Of a stretch of 64,000 nucleotides of DNA, positions 44,062 through 52,677 are shown in pieces. The DNA is taken from contig DASYTI010000033.1 in the NCBI GenBank assembly GCA_036002485.1, positions 42,030 to 106,029 on the forward strand. The letters are read 5' to 3'. Both the position numbers and the translations under genes were made by a program. The notes beneath the pieces were generated by a model. The model was not told where the DNA came from and ran no database searches. It saw nothing but the letters and a program-made list of their open reading frames with translations. Position 1 is the stretch's first letter, and each line of letters starts with the position of its first letter. The DNA is from Candidatus Methylomirabilota bacterium (GTDB taxonomy: Bacteria; Methylomirabilota; Methylomirabilia; Rokubacteriales; CSP1-6).

Positions 44062-44613
44062 TCACGGGCTTTCGGCTCGGTCATTCCCCCTCTTGAAGCG
44101 CGCGATGATCGCCTGGGCGGCCGTCGGCACCTGGGGAGGAGGCACCGACGCGTATTGCCTCAGGGCAGTCTTCGTTCGTGGTCCCAACACTCCGTCAATG
44201 GGCCCAGGATCGTGTCCGGTCTCTACGAGGGCTTTCTGTACCTCGCGGATGCGTTCAGGGGTGGCGCCACGCCTTTCGTCCCGCAGGCCGAGCTTTTTCG
44301 TGGTGGCCTGGTCTAGCAGACTCGTCACCGGGAGTCCCTCGGCCTGCTGGTAGTCCTTGATGGCCGTCTGGGTGCGCGGTCCGAGAATTCCATCGTGCGG
44401 ACCTGGGTCATAGCCCTTCTTCTGGAGTTCCTGTTGTGCCTGCCTGATGAGCGACTTACCTGGCTGCGACACTTGGTCCGCAGGCGTGGTCGAAGCTGAG
44501 GTTGCTGCCGTAGGTTGAACCCGCACGGGGGTCTGTGCCCCCACGGCTGATGCGAACATCAAGAGCGAAGCGCTCAACGGGATGCCGAGGCTTGCCGACC
44601 GAGTCAATCGCAT
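44062..44613 (-). CDS. Secreted protein with two peptidoglycan-binding (PG_binding_1) repeats
   Basis: A 183-residue exported protein: signal peptide (about 1-26, ending AVGAQ), a threonine/serine-rich linker, then two PGBD repeats, IRQAQQELQKKGYDPGPHDGILGPRTQTAIKDYQ (the repeat core at about 55-90) and VQKALVETGHDPGPIDGVLGPRTKTALRQY (about 115-150). ATG 44613 follows GGAGGTGACGG. A sigma-54-like promoter lies about 30 bases upstream, so it may belong to the same envelope-stress regulon. Confidence 0.85.
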   Translation of the reverse strand: MRLTRSASLGIPLSASLLMFASAVGAQTPVRVQPTAATSASTTPADQVSQPGKSLIRQAQQELQKKGYDPGPHDGILGPRTQTAIKDYQQAEGLPVTSLLDQATTKKLGLRDERRGATPERIREVQKALVETGHDPGPIDGVLGPRTKTALRQYASVPPPQVPTAAQAIIARFKRGNDRAESP

Positions 44614-44640
44614 GGCCGTCACCTCCGCCTCCGCGGGGCT

Positions 44641-44655
44641 GCATCCGATGTGCCA
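44641..44655 (-). promoter_or_regulatory. Candidate third sigma-54 promoter
   Basis: On the minus strand TGGCACATCGGATGC: a perfect -24 box and ATGC instead of TTGC at -12. It would give a leader of about 16 bases. A degenerate activator-site-like TGTAGGATTTACT lies at 44784-44796, so this call is weaker than the other two. Confidence 0.45.
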
Positions 44656-44824
44656 GCGACTGCCCAAGAATCAGACAGCTTCCTGAACCCTAATGCTCCG
44701 ATTGACTGAACGATCTCGGCAATCTTCGGATCACATGAGCCGCTCTACTGGAACGGCTATGGGGAAGAAATTTCCGACTCGCGTGTAGGATTTACTGAGC
44801 GGAGCGCCACCACTGTTGCACAAA

Positions 44825-44901
44825 TGGCGCGCCCGGAGGGATTCGAACCCCCGACCCTCGGCTTAGAAGGCCGATGCTCTGTCCACCTGAGCTACGGGCG
44901 C
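44825..44901 (-). tRNA. tRNA-Arg (anticodon TCT)
   Basis: A full cloverleaf on the minus strand: acceptor GCGCCCG/CGGGCGC, anticodon arm TCGGC-CTTCTAA-GCCGA with anticodon TCT, T-arm with GGTTCGAATCC, and an encoded CCA end. It reads AGA codons. Confidence 0.95.
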
Positions 44902-44975
44902 CCGACGGGATTATCGCCCGAATGCAGGGCGGGGAAGGACGAAGAAGTGCGGCAACCCTTGAAGCGGTCGATGTC

Positions 44976-45623
44976 CTAGCGTTTGCCGGGGGCCGAGCCC
45001 CGCGGCGCGCTGTTTTCCTTCTCGTTCAGAAGCTCCCCTCGGGTCTTTAGGCGCTGGACCAGGTCTGAATATGAGCTCGTCCGGATCACTCGATCGAACT
45101 GCGTCCGGTAGTTGGAGATCAAGCTCATGTTCGCGATCAGGACATCGTAGATGAGCCATCGATCTTGGTTCTTCAGTAGCCGAGATTCGACGGGTACCTC
45201 GGTGCCTTTGCTGGTGACGATGCGTGCCCGGACCGTAGCCCGATCACCCTCGATCTGCTCGCTCACATAGGTGATGCGCTCACCACCGTACTCGCCGATC
45301 CGAGAGATATAGGTCTGCTCGAGCAGGCTCGCAAAGAGGTGTGTGAACTCCTCGCGCTCGGCCGGCGTTCGTTGCGGCCAGTGCTGGCCCAATGCCCGCT
45401 TGGCGGTCTCGGAGACATCAAAGGCCTCGTTGGCAAGCTTCCGCACCGCCGTGCGCCGATCAGGCGCGCTGAGGCCGGGATCCTCCAGGATCTTGAGCAC
45501 CTGATCGGTATAGGCGCGCAGCTGGTCCGTGGGTGCCCCCGCCCACGAGAATTGCACGGCACCCAGCGTGAGGATCACGCCGAGCAGGATGATCAGCAGC
45601 CTACGCACAAGAGTCCTTGGCAC
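44976..45623 (-). CDS. MlaC/Ttg2D-like phospholipid-binding periplasmic protein
   Basis: A 215-residue exported protein with signal peptide RRLLIILLGVILTLGAVQFSWA and the MlaC fold: DQLRAYTDQVLKILEDP, RKLANEAFDVSETAKRALGQHW, FTHLFASLLEQTYI, and WLIYDVLIANMSLISNYRTQFDRVI. MlaC carries phospholipids between outer and inner membrane. GTG 45623 is my choice of start, with AGAGGA upstream; the frame is open further. No mlaDEFB genes are adjacent, and this one stands alone between a tRNA and lipoprotein genes. Confidence 0.82.
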   Translation of the reverse strand: MPRTLVRRLLIILLGVILTLGAVQFSWAGAPTDQLRAYTDQVLKILEDPGLSAPDRRTAVRKLANEAFDVSETAKRALGQHWPQRTPAEREEFTHLFASLLEQTYISRIGEYGGERITYVSEQIEGDRATVRARIVTSKGTEVPVESRLLKNQDRWLIYDVLIANMSLISNYRTQFDRVIRTSSYSDLVQRLKTRGELLNEKENSAPRGSAPGKR

Positions 45624-45708
45624 CGACAGTAGTCCTCTTTGGTATTCGACTGTCTCTAAGGTGTTCGACTGTCTCTCGGCGAAAGTATTCCCGAGTTGCC
45701 GCGACCGC

Positions 45709-46278
45709 CTAGCGCGCCGGCCCCGGCGGTGGGGGCGGCGGCGTACCCGGAGGCGGAGGAGGGATACCCGGAGGGAGCGTCGCACTCGGAGGAGCGGGCG
45801 GGGCCGGTGGCGGGGCCGCCGTATAGGCCGGCCGCGAGCCCCGCGCGACGGGAATCTGATTACCCTTGAGATACATGCACTGCATGTAGGCTACATCGTA
45901 ACGACGCTGCACGGAGATGGAAGCACCTTGGGCATTGCCGGCGCCGACCGCGGTGCCACCCAGCAGTCCCACGCCGGCTCCCACGGCCGCTCCGGTAGCG
46001 GGGCTGCCGGCGGCAGCGCCAAGGGCTGCCCCCGCCGCGGCCCCCACCAGCGTCCCGATCGCGGCTCCGCCGACCGTACTCTCTGTCGCGGCCTTGCCCG
46101 TCGTCGTCCCGGTTTGCTGCGCCGCCCACTGACGGCACACGGCGTCGTCACTCTGAAACTGCTCGAAGCCCTTGCCGGTACCCGGCAGCACCATGACACT
46201 CGGACCCGTCGGCACTGATGCGCATGACGTCAGAAACAAAGCGGCCACTACGAGCAGAACAACGACTCGCTTCGTCAT
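45709..46278 (-). CDS. Glycine-zipper lipoprotein with proline-rich tail
   Basis: A 189-residue lipoprotein with lipobox Cys19 (LFLTSC). The middle is a glycine-zipper segment (about 68-120; GGAAIGTLVGAAAGAALGAAAG) typical of outer-membrane-associated zipper proteins, then a Cys-containing YMQCMYLKGNQIP stretch seen in DUF-type YMGG relatives, and a run of prolines at the C-terminus. The ATG overlaps the stop of the upstream small gene (ATGA). Confidence 0.8.
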   Translation of the reverse strand: MTKRVVVLLVVAALFLTSCASVPTGPSVMVLPGTGKGFEQFQSDDAVCRQWAAQQTGTTTGKAATESTVGGAAIGTLVGAAAGAALGAAAGSPATGAAVGAGVGLLGGTAVGAGNAQGASISVQRRYDVAYMQCMYLKGNQIPVARGSRPAYTAAPPPAPPAPPSATLPPGIPPPPPGTPPPPPPGPAR

Positions 46279-46625
46279 TGCGCCCTCGCCGGCACTTTGA
46301 TCCATGCCTCGGGACATGACTGCGCCTGAGGGTAGTACGCCTGGGCGGTCGAGCAGTAATACCAGTAAGCAGGCGGCGCTGACGGTGGCGGAGGCGGCGA
46401 AGTCTGCGGCTGCTCGACATATACGGGCGGCTGCTCGATGACGACGGGGGCCGGAGGATAGTACGGGGGCGGATACCACCAGTAGGGATAGGGTGGGCCC
46501 CACCACGCCGGACCGACCCCGATGAACACACCGCCACGGCCATGCCACGCATAGCTCGGGACAACCGGGAAGACGAGCAGGCCAAACAACAGCACCGCCA
46601 GCACGACCACCGCCGACCTTTTCAT
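46275..46625 (-). CDS. Small secreted tyrosine/proline/tryptophan-rich protein
   Basis: A 116-residue protein: signal peptide (about 1-27, ending SYAWHG), then a low-complexity region rich in W, Y and P (GPAWWGPPYPYWWYPPPYYPP), ending in YWYYCSTAQAYYPQAQSCPEAW, a pattern found in many small periplasmic proteins of Proteobacteria-like soil bacteria. It overlaps the glycine-zipper gene by four bases, so the two are cotranslated. Likely envelope-located; function unknown. Confidence 0.78.
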   Translation of the reverse strand: MKRSAVVVLAVLLFGLLVFPVVPSYAWHGRGGVFIGVGPAWWGPPYPYWWYPPPYYPPAPVVIEQPPVYVEQPQTSPPPPPSAPPAYWYYCSTAQAYYPQAQSCPEAWIKVPARAQ

Positions 46626-46821
46626 GGTTGCCTCATTGAACGAGAATCGATCGGGCCGCACTCAGGATACCACCCGGGACGCTGCGTTGCCTCTGTCACT
46701 GCCTCGTCGCCGGCATGTTCCCGACCCCCATCTTCCCCTAGCTCCAGGACCCCGGAATCGAGGCGTAAAGCGTGTATATTCCAGGGGTAAAGAACTGTGA
46801 AGCGAAGAGGCGTGGAGCGGA

Positions 46822-47538
46822 CTACCCGGGCGTACGATGTGGCCGCAGCGAGGCACCGGCCGTACCACTCGTGAAGACGATACGACCCACCAGGGCTTCC
46901 GCCGTCGAGTGCGTGTCGTTCGTATCGATGGAGATGGCGACCGCCCGGGGATCCTCGGGGTCCTCGCCGAACGCCTTCCGGTAGTCCTCGTAGACGTTGC
47001 GCCGCTCCGTCACCCATCGGTTGAGTTCTCGAGTTCCCGATCTCACGATGACGAACATGACGCTCCCGGTCTTGCGGCTTCGTTCCATGGCGCCGGCGGG
47101 CAAAGTCGCGTCCCACGCGTACCCGATCAGGCGGGAGCGCAAAGGGCCAGGGAAGCGCGGCCACACCACGAAGACGTGCCCGGTGAGGTCCGAGGTCTCC
47201 CGCTTGCGAAGATCGGCTCCCACCGGATGCTGCACGACCTTCCAGCTCCATTCCAGGGTCGGCGTGGAGCGAAGCGAGATACGGACCTCTTTGGCGATGG
47301 TCGAGTGCTCGTTCCGACTCTTGAGATGGAGGGCCCGACGCCCTTCGTCTTCGGTCACGGAGAAGTCGTAGGCCGGCCGGCCTCCAAACGTCTCATACGG
47401 CCTCCACCCGGAGGGAACGCCCGTGGCGCCGACGGCATGCTGGGCCCAGTCCTCGACGATATTGACCTCCGCGTCCGAGGACGAGACGGCGAGGAGGGCC
47501 ACGGCGAGGGCACACGCGAGCGTACCCGGTAATCTCAT
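46822..47538 (-). CDS. DUF3047 domain protein
   Basis: A 238-residue exported protein with a signal peptide (about 1-23) and the DUF3047 pattern: a beta-rich domain with LHLKSRNEHSTIAKEVRISLRSTPTLEWSWKV, DLTGHVFVVWPRF, IGYAWDATLPAG and NVYEDYRKAFGEDPEDPRAVAISIDTNDTHSTAEA (core about 175-210). No enzyme activity is known. ATG 47538 gives the clean signal peptide; an in-frame start 42 bases earlier exists. Confidence 0.8.
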   Translation of the reverse strand: MRLPGTLACALAVALLAVSSSDAEVNIVEDWAQHAVGATGVPSGWRPYETFGGRPAYDFSVTEDEGRRALHLKSRNEHSTIAKEVRISLRSTPTLEWSWKVVQHPVGADLRKRETSDLTGHVFVVWPRFPGPLRSRLIGYAWDATLPAGAMERSRKTGSVMFVIVRSGTRELNRWVTERRNVYEDYRKAFGEDPEDPRAVAISIDTNDTHSTAEALVGRIVFTSGTAGASLRPHRTPG

Positions 47539-47580
47539 GACACGCGCTTCACCGCGAGCTCGACCACCTGGATGGCTCAC

Positions 47581-48351
47581 TCACCCGATCAGGCTGACCC
47601 TCCCGGTGCTCAGATCATAGACCGCACCCACCACCTGCACCGCGCCTCGCTTCACCGCGGGAGCCACGATGGGCTGGAGGCTCCGGAGTTGCCCGACTCC
47701 GATCTCCACGTTCGCGCGAATCGCGTTGTCGAGCGGATCTCCCGAGCGGGACTTGGCCTTCAGCACCGCGGGACGAATGCTGTTGACGAGGGGACCGATG
47801 GAGCCGGGCAAGGCATCGCGATCGTCGAGGTGCTTGACGGCGGCCTTGACCGCGCCACACTCGCTGTGTCCGAGCACCATGACGAGGGACGTGCCCAGCT
47901 CGACGATGCCGTACTCGATGCTCCCCTTGACGAAGGCGCCCGCCCCTCCGATCACATTGCCGGCCACGCGTACGACGAAGAGGTCGCCCACCCCTTGGTC
48001 GAAGAGAATTTCGGGCGGCACGCGCGAGTCCGCGCAGCCCACGATCACGGCCAGGGGGCGCTGGCCCTCCGCGAGCGGCCGAAAGTCCTCCGGCCTCCGG
48101 CGCGGACTCAGCGGCGCCCCCCTCACGAACCGCTCATTGCCTTCGCGCAGCCGTCGGAGCACCTCATCCGGCGGTGGTCCCGCCCCGCCCGGCCCCGCGG
48201 CGTGCGTCGCGGGACTCCGCGCGAGGACAAGCCCTGCTCCCAGGGCGGTGAGGCGCAGCACATCGCGGCGCGAGAAGCCCGCTCCCCGGCCGGACACGAG
48301 CGTGGAGGCCGCCGATCTAGCGAACGCGGAGAACGCGCGCCGCCTTGCCAT
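47581..48351 (-). CDS. Beta-class carbonic anhydrase with Tat-type signal
   Basis: About 256 residues. After the leader with SRRDVLRLTALGAGLVLA (a twin-arginine signal), the zinc site is complete: Cys and Asp-Arg in VGCADSRVPPE, His and Cys in LGHSECGAV. It interconverts carbon dioxide and bicarbonate, here probably in the periplasm. The start is uncertain: ATG 48351 overlaps the ACT gene by 35 bases, while GTG 48297 avoids the overlap and still keeps the signal. Confidence 0.85.
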   Translation of the reverse strand: MARRRAFSAFARSAASTLVSGRGAGFSRRDVLRLTALGAGLVLARSPATHAAGPGGAGPPPDEVLRRLREGNERFVRGAPLSPRRRPEDFRPLAEGQRPLAVIVGCADSRVPPEILFDQGVGDLFVVRVAGNVIGGAGAFVKGSIEYGIVELGTSLVMVLGHSECGAVKAAVKHLDDRDALPGSIGPLVNSIRPAVLKAKSRSGDPLDNAIRANVEIGVGQLRSLQPIVAPAVKRGAVQVVGAVYDLSTGRVSLIG

Positions 48352-48730
48352 ACTGGGCGGGCGAGACCCACAGGATGGCGCCGTAGCGTCCCTTGCCCGC
48401 CTGCACGGCATCGATGGCGATGACATTGATCCGCTTCGCCGCGAGCTTGCTGAGCAGCCGCGCTCCCGCGCCCACGCGATCGTCGCCCGAGACGAGGAAG
48501 GCGCGCTTGGGCCCCGCGATCTTCCACTTGGCCTTCTTGGCCACCTTGCGGAAGGCCGACGGATTCGCCGGCACGAAGTCCATCTGCGCGTTCCCTCGAT
48601 GCGGAAAGCCGGAGAAGGCGACCAAGTTGACTCCCGCTTCATGGAGCACGGCGAGCGCCCGCGCCCCCTGCCCCGCGCGGTTGGGCACCATCATCTTGAA
48701 GTAGGTCACGCGCTTCACGCTATCCGCCAT
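48317..48730 (-). CDS. ACT-domain protein
   Basis: A 137-residue protein with two ACT-like halves (about 6-50 YFKMMVPNRAGQGARALAVLHEAGVNLVAFSGFP and about 75-120 LVSGDDRVGAGARLLSKLAAKRINVIAIDAVQAG). ACT domains bind small ligands, often amino acids, to regulate partners. It is the first gene of a pair with the carbonic anhydrase; ligand and partner are unknown. Confidence 0.78.
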   Translation of the reverse strand: MADSVKRVTYFKMMVPNRAGQGARALAVLHEAGVNLVAFSGFPHRGNAQMDFVPANPSAFRKVAKKAKWKIAGPKRAFLVSGDDRVGAGARLLSKLAAKRINVIAIDAVQAGKGRYGAILWVSPAQYGKAARVLRVR

Positions 48731-48779
48731 GAGCGTCTCCTCCTTGAGATCTCCCGTCGATCGTGAATGTCAGGGAACG

Positions 48780-48817
48780 CTCGCCGACGGCCGCGCATTT
48801 CCTCGGCCGTCGGCGAG
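48780..48817 (-). terminator. Hairpin downstream of tRNA-Pro
   Basis: A perfect 13-base stem CTCGCCGACGGCC / GGCCGTCGGCGAG with a 12-base loop, nine bases past the 3' end of the tRNA on the transcribed strand. It may end the tRNA transcript or separate it from the ACT gene. Confidence 0.55.
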
Positions 48818-48825
48818 GCGTGGAA

Positions 48826-48902
48826 TGGTCGGGGTGAGAGGATTTGAACCTCCGACTCCCTGCTCCCAAAGCAGGTGCGCTACCGGGCTGCGCCACACCC
48901 CG
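48826..48902 (-). tRNA. tRNA-Pro (anticodon TGG)
   Basis: A full cloverleaf on the minus strand: acceptor CGGGGTG/CACCCCG, anticodon arm CTGCT-TTGGGAG-AGCAG-like with anticodon TGG, T-arm with GGTTCAAATCC, and an encoded CCA end. Confidence 0.95.
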
Positions 48903-49010
48903 TACTTGCGTGAATGTTATCACTATTAACCGCCTCCGCGAATCTCCCTACGTCAACAGGTGTGCCTGGGAGAGCTGCCTGGGAGAGAGCTGAGGTATGC
49001 GCCTTTGTTA

Positions 49011-52000
49011 TCAGTCTGTCGCCAACGCGTCGAGCAACGCCCGCGCATCCTTCAGGTCGGCGGTATCGAATCCTTCGGTGAACCAGCCGTAGACCTCCGC
49101 CAAAGGGCGTCGGGCCTCCTCGCGGTTGCCCCGTCGTCGGAGCAGGCGGCTCAAGCTCATCGCTGCTCGCAGCTCCAGCGACTTCGCGCTCTGCCGCCGA
49201 GCGATGTCGACGGCCTCCCGGAAGCAGCGTTCCGCGTCGTCTGCGTCGGGACCGTCGCGGGCCAGGAGCAATTCCCCTTTGAGCCGGAACAGCTCGGCCT
49301 CGTTGAAGCGGGCCGACGTCTCTCGCGCGCGCGCCAGGCCTTTGCTGACCGCCTCCAGCGCCTGGTCGATGAGGCCAGCGCCGCGATACGTTTCGGCGAG
49401 TGACGCCCAACCGTGTGGCTGTTCGAGCACGGCCCCCGCGCTCCGACAAACGTCCATTCCGCGGATGATGACCGTGGCGCCTTCGTCCGTTCGGCCTTCC
49501 TGCGCGATCGCCCAGCCGTGCTCGACCAGGCCATTGCCGAGAAAATTGACGGCCGCCTGTTCCGTCGACAAGGCAATGGCGGTCTCGGCGAGGGCCCTGG
49601 CACGAGGGCCCTCTCGACGAAGATGATGTACCAGGGCGCCGAACCAGACAGCCAGGATCATGCTGACCGTCTGGGACAGGTCATCCGCGAGCGCGATGGC
49701 CTCCTCGGCACGCCGAGCGGCTCGGTCGGGATAGCCCAGGTACCACAGCGCATATGCTGAGAAACCCCGGCATGCGACACCGGGGTCATAGCCGGCATGC
49801 TGGTGGGCGAGAGTGCGATGCTCGTCCGGGCGATACAGCTCGATGCCCTGCTCCAGATGCTCCAGGGAGCGAGTGAAGTCGCCGCACCAGTACAGCGTGT
49901 CGCCGAGGACGTCGTGGGCGACCAGCCGCAACACCGGGTCGCCGGCCGTCTGAGCCAGTCGGAGCAGCTCTTCGCCCAGTTCCAGTGCGGTCTTCAGATC
50001 GCCACGGAGCTCGTGGTATTCCCAGAGGCCTCTCAGCACGGCGAAGAGCTCTGACCGCTCGCCCCCCTGCCGGCACAGAGTCAGCGCTCGCGTGTAGTTC
50101 TCCTCCACTTCGCGCGCTCCGAGACCCTTCGTGGACATCAAGGCCGGCCCCAGGGCTGTCCGCAGGGTGAGTTCGCGCTGGAGCCGGCCGCGAGTGTCGG
50201 GCAGCTTCGCGAGGAGGTTCAGCCCCTTCGTGAAATGCCCGATGCTTTCGACGTTCGCTGAACGTTCGACCGCGCGTTGACCCGCTTGCTGCCAGTAGGC
50301 GATCGCCTGGTCGGCCAGACCGGCTTCCGTGTAGTGGTGGGCGACGAGCTCCGGTTGCGTTCCCGTCGTCTCCGGGAATCGTTCGACGAGGGTGTCGGCA
50401 ATTCTCGTGTGGAGCTGCTGCCTCCGGCTCATGAGCATCGACTGGTAGGCGGTGTCCTGGATCAGCGCGTGCTTGAAGATGTACGTGGCATTGGGGGGCA
50501 CGCCGCGCTGATGAAGCAGGTCGGACTCGCCGAGCTTGGCCAGCGCCCGTTGCAACGTCGTGTCGTCGATGGACGCGGTGGCGCGCAGCAGCTCGTAATG
50601 AAAGCTGCGTCCGATCGCCGCGCCGACTTGCGCCACCTCCTTGACCGTGGCCAGTCGATCGAGCCGGGCCATGAGCGAGTCCTGGAGCGTCGAGGGAATC
50701 GCCAACGGAGGAAGGGCGTTGCTGAGCTCGTAGCGGTCATCCTGCTCCCGAAGCCAATCGGATTCGAGCACCATTCTCGTGAGTTCTTCCACGAACAAGG
50801 GAACGCCGTCGGTTTTTGCCACGACCTGCTGCAGGACTTCGGCGGGCAGGGTCTTTCCGCCCGCCATTCGCTCGACCATCAACTCGGTCTGCTGTCGCGT
50901 CACTCGGTTGACCGTGAGGTACGTAAAGTGGCTGCGATTGGCCCACGGCGGTCGAAATTCCGGCCGCGACGTCATGAGCAACAAGATCGATGCGGCCGGC
51001 ACCTGACCGACGACGAAATCGACGAGCTCGCGCGTGGACGGGTCGGCCCAGTGAAGATCTTCGACGATGAAGAGGACCGGTTGCTCGGCGGCGAGCGCCA
51101 AGAGCAGGGCGACGATGGCCTCGAACGTCTTCTCCTTCTGGCGTTGAGGCGTGAGACTCAAGGGCGGGTGTTGCTCGGGAACGGCAACGGACAGGAACGC
51201 GGCCCAGAGCGACACCACCTCGGGCTGGGCCAGCCCATAGCGGACGAGTCCCGCTTCGATCTTCCCGAACCGCTCGGCGGGCGCGTCGTCTCGATCGAAC
51301 CGGAGCGAGCGCTCGAAGAGGTCGATGAGCGGATAGAGGGCGCTATCTTGATGGTAGGGAGAGCAGCGAGATTCCCACCTGAGGTGCCGCTCCGCCGCAA
51401 TGTGATCCTTCAAGACCCGAACCAGCCGTGATTTGCCGATCCCGGGCTCGCCACTGAGCAACACCACGTGGCCGCGTCCATCCTTGACGTGCTCCCAGCG
51501 ATCGAGGAGCAGGCCGACTTCCTGATCGCGCCCCACCAGCGGCGTGAGCGTCCCCGCCGCCGAACCTTCCAGCGAATCCGCCGCCCCGCCGTCACCATGG
51601 ACCCGGTACGCGCGCAGCGGTACCGGCAGCCCCTTGAGAACCTGCGCGCCGAGGTCAGTCGCCATGACCGATCCCCGCAGGAGTCGATGCGTCGCGGCGC
51701 TGATCACGACGGTATCGGCCTCTGCGATCGCCTGGAGGCGCGCCGCGACGTTCGGCGTTTCACCAAGCGCCAGCTCTTCGCGGCGGCCCGCTCCCCCGAT
51801 TTCTCCGATTACCACCGGCCCCGTGTGAATGCCGACCCGGACGGCAAGGGTGATCCCTCTCTCGCGCTGCAGGCGCGCATTCAGCGTCGCCATCGCGTCG
51901 ATGATACCGAGGCCGGCGCGTACGGCGCGCCGAGGGTCGTGCTCGCTGGCGACCGGATACCCGAAATACACGAGCAGACCGTCACCAAGATACTGCGCGA

Positions 52001-52403
52001 CATTGCCGTGAAGCTGGCCGATCACGGCATCACATACCTGCTGGTAGGAACGCACGACGTCGCGGAGCACCTCGGGATCGAGCCGGGCGGCCAGCTCTGT
52101 CGATCCGACGAGGTCGCAGAACATCACGGTCAGTTGCCGGCGTTGCGCCTCTGCAGGACTCTTCGAGGAGCGGTCGATCTCGGTCACGTCGGCGGCGGGG
52201 GCGGCCTCCGCCCGGCCAAGATGTATTGGCTCGGATGTCGGTGCGGGAATCGGGGCCAGCGGTGCTCCGCAGCTATCGCAGAACTTGCTCCCGGCCTCGG
52301 TCTTCGCGCCACAGCTCGAACAGACGGCAGCGAACAGGGCACCGCACTCGCGACAGAATCGTGCCTCCTCGCGATTCTCTGCCTGGCACCGGGGACATTT
52401 CAT
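49011..52403 (-). CDS. Zinc-ribbon / class III adenylate cyclase / AAA ATPase / TPR regulator
   Basis: A 1130-residue signal protein. Two zinc ribbons at the N-terminus (CPRCQAENREEARFCRECG and CSSCGAKTEAGSKFCDSCG), a class III cyclase domain (about 90-260; metal Asp in MFCDLVGST and in LGDGLLVYFG), an AAA-type ATPase (Walker A GEPGIGKSRL at about 320, LFIVEDLHWADPSTR) and a long TPR-rich C-terminal half (about 700-1130). This order is common in soil Actinobacteria, Rokubacteria and Chloroflexi; the role is unknown and the cyclase may be a sensor. ATG 52403 follows GGAGG. Confidence 0.88.
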   Translation of the reverse strand: MKCPRCQAENREEARFCRECGALFAAVCSSCGAKTEAGSKFCDSCGAPLAPIPAPTSEPIHLGRAEAAPAADVTEIDRSSKSPAEAQRRQLTVMFCDLVGSTELAARLDPEVLRDVVRSYQQVCDAVIGQLHGNVAQYLGDGLLVYFGYPVASEHDPRRAVRAGLGIIDAMATLNARLQRERGITLAVRVGIHTGPVVIGEIGGAGRREELALGETPNVAARLQAIAEADTVVISAATHRLLRGSVMATDLGAQVLKGLPVPLRAYRVHGDGGAADSLEGSAAGTLTPLVGRDQEVGLLLDRWEHVKDGRGHVVLLSGEPGIGKSRLVRVLKDHIAAERHLRWESRCSPYHQDSALYPLIDLFERSLRFDRDDAPAERFGKIEAGLVRYGLAQPEVVSLWAAFLSVAVPEQHPPLSLTPQRQKEKTFEAIVALLLALAAEQPVLFIVEDLHWADPSTRELVDFVVGQVPAASILLLMTSRPEFRPPWANRSHFTYLTVNRVTRQQTELMVERMAGGKTLPAEVLQQVVAKTDGVPLFVEELTRMVLESDWLREQDDRYELSNALPPLAIPSTLQDSLMARLDRLATVKEVAQVGAAIGRSFHYELLRATASIDDTTLQRALAKLGESDLLHQRGVPPNATYIFKHALIQDTAYQSMLMSRRQQLHTRIADTLVERFPETTGTQPELVAHHYTEAGLADQAIAYWQQAGQRAVERSANVESIGHFTKGLNLLAKLPDTRGRLQRELTLRTALGPALMSTKGLGAREVEENYTRALTLCRQGGERSELFAVLRGLWEYHELRGDLKTALELGEELLRLAQTAGDPVLRLVAHDVLGDTLYWCGDFTRSLEHLEQGIELYRPDEHRTLAHQHAGYDPGVACRGFSAYALWYLGYPDRAARRAEEAIALADDLSQTVSMILAVWFGALVHHLRREGPRARALAETAIALSTEQAAVNFLGNGLVEHGWAIAQEGRTDEGATVIIRGMDVCRSAGAVLEQPHGWASLAETYRGAGLIDQALEAVSKGLARARETSARFNEAELFRLKGELLLARDGPDADDAERCFREAVDIARRQSAKSLELRAAMSLSRLLRRRGNREEARRPLAEVYGWFTEGFDTADLKDARALLDALATD

Positions 52404-52585
52404 GTCGCAACCTCCAGTCCCGGTTTGCGCGCACCCTCGCCGTGGCCGGCCCACCCAAGCGTCTCGAATACCCGTCGGCAGGCTCTGCCGGCACCTTGCC
52501 TCGGTCGACGACGCGCAGCCACCGTAGCACAGCTTGCCTCGGTGGACCTCGCCAGTCGCCGTGACACGCAGGAAGCCGTGCTACG

Positions 52586-52615
52586 TTGCGGGGGTCCCCG
52601 GGCCTGACGTATGAT
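52586..52615 (+). promoter_or_regulatory. Promoter of the branched-chain-type importer operon
   Basis: TTGCGG (52586-52591), an 18-base spacer and TATGAT (52610-52615), predicting a transcript start near 52622. The gap 52404-52677 is a divergent promoter region with the cyclase gene on the other side. Confidence 0.5.
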
Positions 52616-52677
52616 ACGCGGCGATTCGAAAGCCCAGAGGCGATGCTGTCCCGAGCGCCGAGGCCACGGGGGACCCT

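Noticed and set aside
48731..48825. A T-box or similar riboswitch before the ACT gene
   Set aside because: Only one simple hairpin is present; it is better explained as the end of the tRNA-Pro transcript.
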